A DNA stretch of 38,618 bases from Deltaproteobacteria bacterium (lineage in GTDB: Bacteria; Desulfobacterota; Syntrophia; Syntrophales; UBA2210), in assembly GCA_030603465.1 (NCBI GenBank), contig JAUVXT010000001.1, positions 1 through 38,618 on the forward strand. Reading direction: 5' to 3'. The position numbers were made by a program, and so were the translations under genes. How positions within the stretch are numbered: the stretch's first letter is position 1; every line of letters begins with the position of its first letter. The notes under the pieces were generated by a model that worked only from the letters and a program-made list of their open reading frames with translations, was not told where the DNA came from and searched no databases. Positions 16,460 to 23,596 of the stretch are shown piece by piece.

Positions 16460-16523
16460 TGTCATTTCGAAGGAGTCTTCACGACTGAGAAATCTTAGAT
16501 TTCTCCCTGCGGTCGAAATGACA
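16460..16523. repeat. 64-bp palindromic dispersed element
   Basis: Perfect 11-bp terminal inverted repeats TGTCATTTCGA / TCGAAATGACA enclose an inner palindrome around AGAAATCTTAGATTTCT. Elements of this design are common between genes in many environmental genomes. One copy in this window. The flanking 16209-16459 holds no recognisable gene. Confidence 0.8.
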
Positions 16524-16558
16524 TTTCTTGATTGACACGACAATAGCATGAAAACCGC

Positions 16559-17104
16559 ATGAGGAGGGCAGAGAAGGTGGATATGAAGATTTTTGACAAA
16601 ATGGAGTCGTCCGATCTCAGGAATTATCTGGAATTCCTGCTCCGGCACTACCGGGTCATGGACGCCTTCTGGTTCATCTATGTGGCCGAGCGTTTTGACC
16701 AGAAGACAGCCGAGGAGATTAATGAGAAGGTCTGGGGAAGGGTGGCCGGCATGGCCGCAAAGGATCTGAAAAATCGCTTTAATATTACTGAAAAGGGGCT
16801 TGAGGGATTTGTAAAGGCCCAGAGACTATTCCCCTGGTGTGTCCTCGTGGGGTATCAGATTCAGGAGTTTGAAGATGAAGTAATTATCTCCGTGCCCTCC
16901 TGTCCCACACAGGAGGCCAGACTAAACCGCGGATTGGGTGAATATGTCTGCAAGGATATGCACCGTTCCGAATTTACAAATTTTGCCACAGCCATAGACA
17001 GGCGCATCCAAGTTGAGTGTCTCTTTGCGCCCCCCGATCCGCATCCCGACGATATGTTCTGTCAGTGGCGGTTTTCCATTGGAGAGAAATCCGAGGGTGA
17101 ATGA
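16559..17104 (+). CDS. DUF6125 family protein
   Basis: 181 aa, soluble. The sequence YLEFLLRHYRVMDAFWFIYV near the start and GLGEYVCKDMHRSEF, IDRRIQVECLFAPPDPHP and CQWRF near the end match a family of cytosolic proteins common in anaerobic delta- and other bacteria, recalled as DUF6125. Conserved Cys and His (PSCPTQE, VCKDMH, ECLFAPPDPH, MFCQWRF) suggest a metal or cofactor site, by inference. ATG at 16559 is annotated; ATG at 16583 (MKIFDKM), after AAGGTGG, is an alternative. It stands alone. Confidence 0.8.
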   Translation: MRRAEKVDMKIFDKMESSDLRNYLEFLLRHYRVMDAFWFIYVAERFDQKTAEEINEKVWGRVAGMAAKDLKNRFNITEKGLEGFVKAQRLFPWCVLVGYQIQEFEDEVIISVPSCPTQEARLNRGLGEYVCKDMHRSEFTNFATAIDRRIQVECLFAPPDPHPDDMFCQWRFSIGEKSEGE

Positions 17105-17459
17105 ACTGCCACGCCGCAAGCAGCAGTGTATCAAAACGAGTGCTTTATCCTTCCTGTCGCAGCAGGCTGCTGGGAATTAAACCCTGCATGATTTCATGTC
17201 GCACTCCGCGTGATTAGAGTAATCCGTGTAATCTGCGAAATCTGTGGATTAAATCGTGTGAGTTTCCCTACAGAAACCGGCAACCGATTTCACATTGACA
17301 TATCACATTACTTTACTATAGTTTGGCAATAAAGCTCATTCATTGCCACATATTAGTAAGTTAGAATTTGCTTTCTGATAGAAAGCAAATTCGTTAACGC
17401 ACTTATCCCGTTTATCGGGGTTAGGGATCAAGTTAACTCACCGGTACCGGGAGATCGTT
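17105..17459. other. Non-coding stretch with repeats and a hairpin
   Basis: No gene seen. It contains a decayed repeat around 17206-17254 (AATCCGTGTAATCTGCGAAA and similar short units) and a perfect 12-bp hairpin, GAATTTGCTTTC / GAAAGCAAATTC with a 5-nt loop, at 17364-17392. The hairpin has no T tract, so it is not a standard terminator. Confidence 0.6.
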
Positions 17460-17609
17460 ATGGGTAAAAAGGGAACTCTTTTCTTTGTAATTTTTGGGAT
17501 CTGTGATTCTATCTACGGCGTGATATACCAGGATAAAATCAGTATTTTTGCCGGGATAATAGTGACGATCGGCGCTGTCTGGGTATACTATCGCAAAAAA
17601 AATAACTGA
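17460..17609 (+). CDS. 49-aa small membrane protein
   Basis: ATG at 17460 has GGGAG six nt upstream; TGA at 17607-17609. The peptide has two hydrophobic segments, LFFVIFGICDSIYGVIY and ISIFAGIIVTIGAVWVYY, and a basic tail RKKNN, so a two-helix hairpin membrane peptide is predicted. The family is not recognised. Its stop codon coincides with the first base of a dispersed repeat. Confidence 0.6.
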   Translation: MGKKGTLFFVIFGICDSIYGVIYQDKISIFAGIIVTIGAVWVYYRKKNN

Positions 17610-17725
17610 ACTGAACAGCGAGCGCATTCCCCGCTGCTTGCGGCGGGGTTAGCGAGCGAATAAAAAATAAACAATTTCCTTACCAGTCGGAGATTCCCCG
17701 CACTTTGGTGCGGGGAGCTTCAATT
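17607..17725 (+). repeat. Dispersed repeat family 1, copy A
   Basis: Begins TGAACTGAACAGCGAGCG, contains a CCCCGCTGCTTGCGGCGGGG hairpin, then the conserved AATTTCCTTACCAGTCGGAG block and a second CCCCGCA...TGCGGGG hairpin ending GAGCTTCAATT. The first bases are the stop codon of the 49-aa ORF. Confidence 0.9.
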
Positions 17726-17859
17726 ATTCGGCAATAACGGAAGACACAAAATAACCGGGAGTCCCGCCTGGAAATGTAAACTATTAGGACGCCGGCTGAT
17801 CAACCAACATGAAGAAGAACAGAAAGTTACGTTTAATTTGATTTGAGAGGTTGTTGATT

Positions 17860-18780
17860 GTGAGAATTCGCAAACATGGGAAAGTTATGAATAATCTGTG
17901 GTATCTGGGTCGCGAGGAGTCCGGCGTCTATCTCCTTGAGGGATCGGACAGTTCCATGATAATCAGCGGAGGCGTAAGTTATATACTCCCCGACATCCTC
18001 CGCCAGTTTGAGGAATTCGGTATAGATGAAGGGCGTATCGACAAGCTTTTGATCCTCCATGCCCACTTCGATCATATCGGCGTTGTTCCCTTTTTCAAAA
18101 GGAGGTATCCCGATCTCCAGATCTATGCCTCTCAACGCGCCTGGGAGTTGCTTAATACGGAAAAGGTGATCGACACCGTCAATATGTTCGGTAAACTGAC
18201 GGCAGAAAGGATGGGATACAGTGATGCTATCTCATCCTATGATCTCGACTGGCGGGATGACGTGAAGGGCATAGCAGTTTTCGAAGGCGACATAATAGAT
18301 CTTGGCCTTATGTCGGTCTCCATTATAGAAACGCCGGGGCATTCATCATGTTCCATCGCGGCTTATGTTCCGGAGACACGGGTGCTATTCCCATCAGATG
18401 CCGGTGGGATTCCCTATAAGGACAACATGCTTGTAACTTCCGGAAATTCCGATTATACTCTTTTTCAACAGAGCCTTGAAAAACTGAAGCCCCTGGAAGT
18501 CGACTTCCTTTGCGCGGATCACTACGGATACGTAACCGGTGAGGAGGCACGCACCTTTATCACCGATGCTATCGATGAGGCAAAAAGGTTTCGAAAACTT
18601 ATGGAATCCGTTTACAGGCATACGGGAGACATAGACGCGGCGGCAAAACGAATGGTCGCAGCCACAGTTGCATCGGACCCCGATTATTTCCTCCCCCCCG
18701 AAGTTCTGGAAGGCGTCTACCGGCAGATAATGAAGCACCTTGCAAAGGTGATGGAAAAGGAGGCGTCCATCGCGGGTTGA
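17860..18780 (+). CDS. Metallo-beta-lactamase-fold hydrolase
   Basis: 306 aa from GTG at 17860, which follows GAGAGG by 9 nt; ATG at 17887 (MNNLWYLGREE) is the alternative. The metal motif HAHFDH is at 67-72. Later ligands are H in ETPGHSSCS, D in LFPSDAGGI and H in CADHYGYV, so the site for two metal ions looks complete. A helical C-terminal extension of about 80 residues follows. The substrate is unknown; the family covers thioesterases, lactonases and phosphodiesterases. It stands alone between dispersed repeats. Confidence 0.88.
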   Translation: MRIRKHGKVMNNLWYLGREESGVYLLEGSDSSMIISGGVSYILPDILRQFEEFGIDEGRIDKLLILHAHFDHIGVVPFFKRRYPDLQIYASQRAWELLNTEKVIDTVNMFGKLTAERMGYSDAISSYDLDWRDDVKGIAVFEGDIIDLGLMSVSIIETPGHSSCSIAAYVPETRVLFPSDAGGIPYKDNMLVTSGNSDYTLFQQSLEKLKPLEVDFLCADHYGYVTGEEARTFITDAIDEAKRFRKLMESVYRHTGDIDAAAKRMVAATVASDPDYFLPPEVLEGVYRQIMKHLAKVMEKEASIAG

Positions 18781-18829
18781 ACTGGTCAGCGAGCACATTC
18801 CCCGCTGATTGCGGCGAGTAGCTTCAATT
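18778..18829 (+). repeat. Dispersed repeat family 1, copy B (decayed)
   Basis: TGAACTGGTCAGCGAGCACA, a CCCCGCTGATTGCGGCG remnant, then GTAGCTTCAATTTT. The middle block with GTCGGAG is missing. As with copy A, the first three bases are the stop codon of the upstream gene. Confidence 0.7.
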
Positions 18830-18905
18830 TTTGGTTGAGGAAATCTTTATTCTCAATGTAAAATGCGGCACTGGTGTAGTCATCATCTAAATCTTACCTT
18901 TTTCG

Positions 18906-18958
18906 CATTTCGGTTGATGAACCGCCGCATAAACATCTTTATTACGAAAGAACCAAAT
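18906..18958 (+). repeat. Dispersed repeat family 2, copy A
   Basis: CATTTCGGTTGATGAACCGC, then CGCATAAACATCTTT and TACGAAAGAACCAAAT. The same blocks in the same order recur at 37958-38026. Confidence 0.6.
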
Positions 18959-18991
18959 TTTTCTTGTCCGTCTCGGGAGGATAATTGAAGT

Positions 18992-19363
18992 ATGGTCACA
19001 AATAGATACCCGCTACAACAATTCAGGCATCTGGTATGCCGTGTCGGACAGAAATCACTCGTACCCAGAACCCGCCACTGGGTAGGAAATGACGGGATCT
19101 ACCCCTATTATCATGAGGCCATTCCCCGCAAGGAAGATCCCCTTTATCTCAATCTCTCATGGAAGAGAAAAGATGATGCGCCAGTTGAAAATGTAGGCCT
19201 GTTCAGGATGAGCATAGAGGCACTGCTGTCCAGAGGTTTTATACGGGCCGAAGGCAAAGACAAGGCGCGCCTGCGGATATGTCACATGGAAGATGATCTG
19301 ATATATATCCAGGCAAAGTCCGGCGAACCCGCACTGGCTATCGGCACCCTTTCGGAACTGTGA
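18992..19363 (+). CDS. Hypothetical protein
   Basis: 123 aa, soluble, family not recognised. ATG at 18992 follows GGGAGG by 11 nt. The C-terminal half (VGLFRMSIEALLSRGFIRAE and on to IYIQAKSGEPALAIG) has the balanced composition and secondary-structure pattern of a real protein. Codon use is like its neighbours. It ends 70 nt before thrC on the same strand and may share its transcript, but no functional link can be claimed. Confidence 0.6.
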   Translation: MVTNRYPLQQFRHLVCRVGQKSLVPRTRHWVGNDGIYPYYHEAIPRKEDPLYLNLSWKRKDDAPVENVGLFRMSIEALLSRGFIRAEGKDKARLRICHMEDDLIYIQAKSGEPALAIGTLSEL

Positions 19364-19433
19364 TTGTCGATTCTTGCTATGAATATACAACACAATGTCG
19401 ATACTATGCTCACATTACAAAAGGGTCCAAACC

Positions 19434-20633
19434 ATGAAAAAGACCGATCTTGTATGTACACACTGCGAAAAGATTTTCCTCATAACCGAGGTATATCCCC
19501 GCTGCGATATCTGCAACGAGCCCCTGGAGGTCAAAAAGGCGGCGAAGGGGAGAATAAAAGAGGGGAATACTTTCACTCAGACGATACTCGAAAGATACGA
19601 AGACTTTTTCCCATTTAAAGGGATAGAGGAAGATATCTGTCTTCATGAAGGATTTACACCGCTTATCAACTCTTCCAGTCTTGCAGCAGAGCTGGGGGTC
19701 AAAGAGATTCACCTCAAGAATGAAACGGGAAATCCCACATGGTCCTTCAAGGACAGGGGCACATCGGCCGGCATTCAGCATGCCCTGAAACTGGGATACA
19801 AAAAAATCGGAACCGTGTCATCTGGGAACATGGCCGCCTCCATTGCCGCCTATGGCGCAAAGGCGGGATTGAAAACTTTTATCCTGGTGAGCGCCGATCT
19901 TCCCCCGGAGAAGCTGAACCCCATAGCCATATATAATCCCGCCCTGATACGGGTACAGGGCGATTACGGAAATCTCTACTATGAAAGCCTAAAGATAGGA
20001 CAGAAACAGGGTATCTACTTTATAAATTCAGATGTACCCTTCAGGGTAGAGGGTTCAAAGACCATCGCCTTCGAAATCTGCGAACAGTTGGGTTTTGCCG
20101 TTCCCGACTATGTGGTTGTACCCACCAGTTCGGGGGGCAATCTGAGGGGAATCATCAAAGGATTCGAGGAATTCAGGCTGTGCGGGCTGATAGATAAAAT
20201 TCCCCGAATCATCTGCGCCCAGGCGAGGGGATGCGCCGCCATATACAACGCCCACAGCAACAACCATGAAACGATATCGCGCGTAGAGAACCCGGACACG
20301 ATAGCACATGCCATAGAAAATCCCCTGCCGCCCAGCGGGAACGAGATTCTGAGGAAATTGAGGGCGAACGACTGGATTTCCGTCGCAGTAACCGATGAAG
20401 AGATTATTCGTGCGCAAAAACGTCTTGCCGGTGAGGGCATCTTTGGACAACCCGCCGCGGCAGTTCCCCTGGCGGCGGTGAGACAGCTGGCGGGGAACGG
20501 TGTTATAAAAAGCAGGGACACCATCGTCTTGATCGTAACGGGTGGCGGGTTAAAATATACGGCCGCCTTCGAAAGACATGATTTAAAAGTCGCGGATTGC
20601 AGGATAGAGGAACTGAGTGAGTTTATGAGATAG
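19434..20633 (+). CDS. thrC: Threonine synthase
   Basis: 399 aa. A PLP enzyme that converts O-phosphohomoserine to threonine. The chosen ATG at 19434 has AAAGGG eight nt upstream; the frame stays open to 19395 but without a site. A zinc-ribbon-like N-terminus (CTHC...CDIC) precedes the fold II PLP domain. The PLP lysine is in TWSFKDRGTSAG, SSGNMAASIAAYGAKAG forms the next part of the site, PTSSGGNL the phosphate loop, and VTGGGLKY lies near the end. The other threonine-pathway genes are not nearby. Confidence 0.92.
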   Translation: MKKTDLVCTHCEKIFLITEVYPRCDICNEPLEVKKAAKGRIKEGNTFTQTILERYEDFFPFKGIEEDICLHEGFTPLINSSSLAAELGVKEIHLKNETGNPTWSFKDRGTSAGIQHALKLGYKKIGTVSSGNMAASIAAYGAKAGLKTFILVSADLPPEKLNPIAIYNPALIRVQGDYGNLYYESLKIGQKQGIYFINSDVPFRVEGSKTIAFEICEQLGFAVPDYVVVPTSSGGNLRGIIKGFEEFRLCGLIDKIPRIICAQARGCAAIYNAHSNNHETISRVENPDTIAHAIENPLPPSGNEILRKLRANDWISVAVTDEEIIRAQKRLAGEGIFGQPAAAVPLAAVRQLAGNGVIKSRDTIVLIVTGGGLKYTAAFERHDLKVADCRIEELSEFMR

Positions 20634-20782
20634 GTTGTTTATAACCCTTCACGGGTTACAGGTTCACGGTTAAAAAAACAGATGGCAGCGGAAGGTTATC
20701 GTAAAAGTTAGAAAGGATATCTTCTCTTTCGGTGCTTTAGACAGCCTGACTGGTGGCAATAAGCACCTCTGTTTAATGATGA

Positions 20783-20852
20783 GGTTCAATCTACAAGATT
20801 GAACCAGCGGCAGGCAGTGATTGAACCAGCGACAGATTGGACCAGCGGCAAG
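20783..20852 (+). repeat. Hairpin followed by three degenerate direct repeats
   Basis: GGTTCAATCT-ACA-AGATTGAACC is a perfect 10-bp hairpin (20783-20805). Starting inside it, the unit GATTGAACCAGCGGCAG occurs at 20797, 20819 and 20835 with one or two changes. Further on, TAACCGT-GA-ACGGTTA (20886-20901) followed by CGTTTT may be a weak plus-strand terminator. No gene is seen in 20634-20906. Confidence 0.7.
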
Positions 20853-20906
20853 TATTCCGGGGAAAGACAGCAAACTGTGAACCGATAACCGTGAACGGTT
20901 ACGTTT

Positions 20907-21680
20907 TCATATCTGCCCCCTCAGCCTCGCCCACAGAATCCCCAGGTATTCATAGACGGCCCGCTCCGATTTCTGCAACGACCCGGCGCTGGGGAAAAAT
21001 TGGCCCGGGCTCAATTCCTTACTTTTTTTTGCCAGATGCCCAGCGGGGGCCGGGATGGGGTCCATTCCCAGTTTCCTGAAGAGAGCCATCGCGCGTGGCA
21101 TGTGCGAGGCGGACGTTACCAGGACGAACCGATTCCCGCCGACGATTTTCTTTATGAAACGGGCCTGATCCTTGGTATCCTTTGAATCGGACTCCATGAT
21201 TATGTCGTCCCCTTTTACACCCAGGACCTGCGCCGAATCGGCCAGGGTTTTCGCCTCGGGTACGGGATCGAATACCGCGCCTCCCGAGAGTATCATCTTA
21301 CTCCCCGGATTTTTTCTGTATACCCGAATCCCCTCTACGAGACGGAGAAGAGATGCCCTGCTTAACTGGCTCGTCACCGGAAGCGAGGGATCGGACGCAT
21401 GCCCCCCACCCAGCACTGCTACATATTTGACCGGATCGGACACGTTCCCGGAAATGGAAGGTGAGTATGCGCCATATCTCTGTTCGAGAGGGGAAATGAT
21501 TTTACTCGATATCTGATCGAAACTCAAAGGGGCGAAGATCAATATCCCCACCGCGACCAGGACCTTTCCCGTTCTCCTCCTCCGTGTAAAAAAGAGTAAA
21601 AATAATCCGGAAAGAGCGAAGAGAAGGCTCAAGGGCACGGGGAATAAGAACGGTGCTGCTATTTTTTTTAATAAAAACAT
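20907..21680 (-). CDS. ElyC/YdcF-type (DUF218) envelope protein
   Basis: 257 aa. Two N-terminal hydrophobic segments (about 10-31 and 39-52) separated by RRRRTGK anchor it in the inner membrane. A DUF218 domain follows: YVAVLGGGHASDPSLPVTS, SRASLLRLVEGIRVYRKNPG, LSGGAV, ETKTLADSA-type (PEAKTLADSA) and VLVTSASHMPRAMALFRKLG. Order and length match E. coli ElyC (YcbC), a factor of envelope polysaccharide biogenesis; the exact role here is inferred. ATG at 21680 has AGAGGA. It starts 21 nt after the TM2 gene and is probably co-transcribed with it. Confidence 0.85.
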   Translation of the reverse strand: MFLLKKIAAPFLFPVPLSLLFALSGLFLLFFTRRRRTGKVLVAVGILIFAPLSFDQISSKIISPLEQRYGAYSPSISGNVSDPVKYVAVLGGGHASDPSLPVTSQLSRASLLRLVEGIRVYRKNPGSKMILSGGAVFDPVPEAKTLADSAQVLGVKGDDIIMESDSKDTKDQARFIKKIVGGNRFVLVTSASHMPRAMALFRKLGMDPIPAPAGHLAKKSKELSPGQFFPSAGSLQKSERAVYEYLGILWARLRGQI

Positions 21681-21701
21681 TGTCCTCTTCTTCCGTACTG
21701 T

Positions 21702-22073
21702 TTATGTGAATCTATTATTGTCGGATTTTGAAGCCATCTGAACGTCCGGTTTGCCATATCTGGCATCGAATCTTTCATCAGACATGGCTATCAGAATGAT
21801 AAATTCGAATAAAGCGATGATACCGGGGATGAGTGTCCACGAAAAGATCAGGTAGAGGAGCCCCTGAAAAATTCTCCCCAGGTAAAACTTATGGGCGCCT
21901 ATCCCGCCAAGAAGCAGAGCCAACAGTGCCGCGGTGATCCTGCTTTTTTTACCCTTTGTCTTGGGTTTGAGTTGTCTGGTGCCGCAATTCGGGCAGATTT
22001 TGGCGCCGGAGTATATCTCCGCCCCGCATGACTGACAGACCTTGACGAAGTTACAATAAGCTTTATTGACCAT
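21702..22073 (-). CDS. TM2-domain protein with zinc ribbon
   Basis: 123 aa. A zinc ribbon CQSCGAEIYSGAKICPNCG precedes a basic linker and a TM2 domain: ALLLGGIGAHKFYLGR, then a second helix pair LLYLIFSWTLIPGIIALFEF with SDERFDARYG. Such proteins are small inner-membrane proteins of unknown function. First gene of a pair with the ElyC-like gene. Confidence 0.9.
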   Translation of the reverse strand: MVNKAYCNFVKVCQSCGAEIYSGAKICPNCGTRQLKPKTKGKKSRITAALLALLLGGIGAHKFYLGRIFQGLLYLIFSWTLIPGIIALFEFIILIAMSDERFDARYGKPDVQMASKSDNNRFT

Positions 22074-22146
22074 GGCCTACTCGCCCTATTAATCTCTGTA
22101 TGTTCTCTGTTGTGAAAGGAAGAAGATATAACACTTCTGATTGTTC

Positions 22147-22175
22147 AATATAAAGCATTTACAAATACTTTTCAA
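22147..22175 (-). promoter_or_regulatory. Sigma-70-type promoter of the TM2-elyC pair
   Basis: On the minus strand, TTGAAA (plus 22170-22175), a 17-nt spacer and TATATT (plus 22147-22152), about 75 nt upstream of the TM2 ATG. Confidence 0.6.
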
Positions 22176-22220
22176 TCGATCAATAAAAGACGAATGGACT
22201 CCCGCAACATTCGCGCTTTG

Positions 22221-23516
22221 TTAACTGAAAAGCGGCGGGATGATGGCTTTTGTCCCCTTTATTCTGGCTGTTACAAGGGCCGCAAGAGAACGAACCGGGT
22301 TTAAGCCGCCCAGTTTCAGCGGATTTACTCCCATATGTTTGCAGAGGCCATGCACTGTTTCGGCGAGATTGTTGCAGCCCCTGCTCATGGTAACATTTTT
22401 CCTGCCCAGACGCTTCAGCAATTCCTGCCCGTAGTCCTGAATGGCGCAGCTTCCCGCGATGTGGACGGGGCCCGCAAGCCCGCGAACGGCTTCCGAGTCT
22501 ATCCCCTTTCCCATGAGTATGGTGAAATCGCCAGAGCCCTCGTGGTCATTGTAGAGGACTTCCACTACGGTCTCCGTGTTTCTTCGGCACCCTTCTTTAC
22601 AGCACCGTTCCCCGCCCCTGAGTATGACAAGTTCCGGGGGAAATTTGTCGAGAAGTTCGCAGGTGAGATTTTGCTTCCTCTCTTCAAACAGGTATTTATT
22701 AACGATAGTGATCCGCTCCAGGTCGCTCTTGCCGATACCCGTCTCTGAAGATAATTTAAGATGTAAAACGTCGTCAATGTTAAAACCCAGAAATGCGGCT
22801 CCGACGGTGTCACAGGCAAGGGCATCTCTGCTTCCAATGAGACAGTTCATCGGAATGATGCATTCCGCGCTGTTTTTCCTGGCGATATAGTGTCCGTGAT
22901 TCGTTGCGATGATACCGTCTATTATTGTGAAGTCCGGCTGTATGTAGCGATAGATGTCGGCGAACTTCTGGTGGAGCCTGAAATTGTGGTCGTCAATCCT
23001 GCTCTCCTGGTGAACGAAGCCGAATTGATTCTTGATGGATAGGGTAATCTGCGACATGGAGTGGGTCTTGAGCTTCGGGACGGATACATAGAGGTTTTGC
23101 CCCTTTTCACAGATCAGTCTTTCATAGACGAAAGATGATATGTCGATGAAGGACTGGAGACCCTCAAGCCACAGGGGAACAGCACCCGTTTCATCAAGAT
23201 ATACGGGAATCGCTCCGGTATCCCTGCACACGCGCTCAATGCCCGTTGCCTTGAAAACGAGGCGTGTAAAATTTCCCTGTGTACAGTTTTCGATGACATA
23301 GACATTCTTCGCTCCGCCTTTTTTGAAGCACAGGATAACCTCTCGAATAACCTCGGGATCTGTATAACTGTATTCCTTGAGGTCAACGGCGTTCACCTTG
23401 AGATAAACATCACCGCTCGACTTCAGGAGAGACCCTGCTCCGCCGAAATGTCTGAAAATGTCTCTGATCGCCGGCTGAATCCCCTCTTTAGTGTCCGCAA
23501 ACAGGACTTCAGTCAT
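22221..23516 (-). CDS. DUF362 domain protein
   Basis: 431 aa. Matches DUF362: VYLKVNAVDLKEYSYTDPEV, NVYVIENCTQGN, NLYVSVPKLKTHSMSQITLS with IKNQFGF, PDFTIIDGIIATNHGHY and SRDALACDTVGAAFLG. Cysteines CCKEGC in the second half and CAIQDYG may hold a cofactor, but no standard ferredoxin motif is present. ATG at 23516 has GGAGG nine nt upstream. It follows the TRAP permease by 80 nt on the same strand, so it may belong to that transcript. The biochemical role of the family is poorly defined. Confidence 0.85.
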   Translation of the reverse strand: MTEVLFADTKEGIQPAIRDIFRHFGGAGSLLKSSGDVYLKVNAVDLKEYSYTDPEVIREVILCFKKGGAKNVYVIENCTQGNFTRLVFKATGIERVCRDTGAIPVYLDETGAVPLWLEGLQSFIDISSFVYERLICEKGQNLYVSVPKLKTHSMSQITLSIKNQFGFVHQESRIDDHNFRLHQKFADIYRYIQPDFTIIDGIIATNHGHYIARKNSAECIIPMNCLIGSRDALACDTVGAAFLGFNIDDVLHLKLSSETGIGKSDLERITIVNKYLFEERKQNLTCELLDKFPPELVILRGGERCCKEGCRRNTETVVEVLYNDHEGSGDFTILMGKGIDSEAVRGLAGPVHIAGSCAIQDYGQELLKRLGRKNVTMSRGCNNLAETVHGLCKHMGVNPLKLGGLNPVRSLAALVTARIKGTKAIIPPLFS

Positions 23517-23596
23517 TGCAAAACACCTCCAGGATGGAAAAGAAGATAGTCATGGGTTACTGTCAATCAAATTGAAAAAGTGGAATGTCCCTCATC

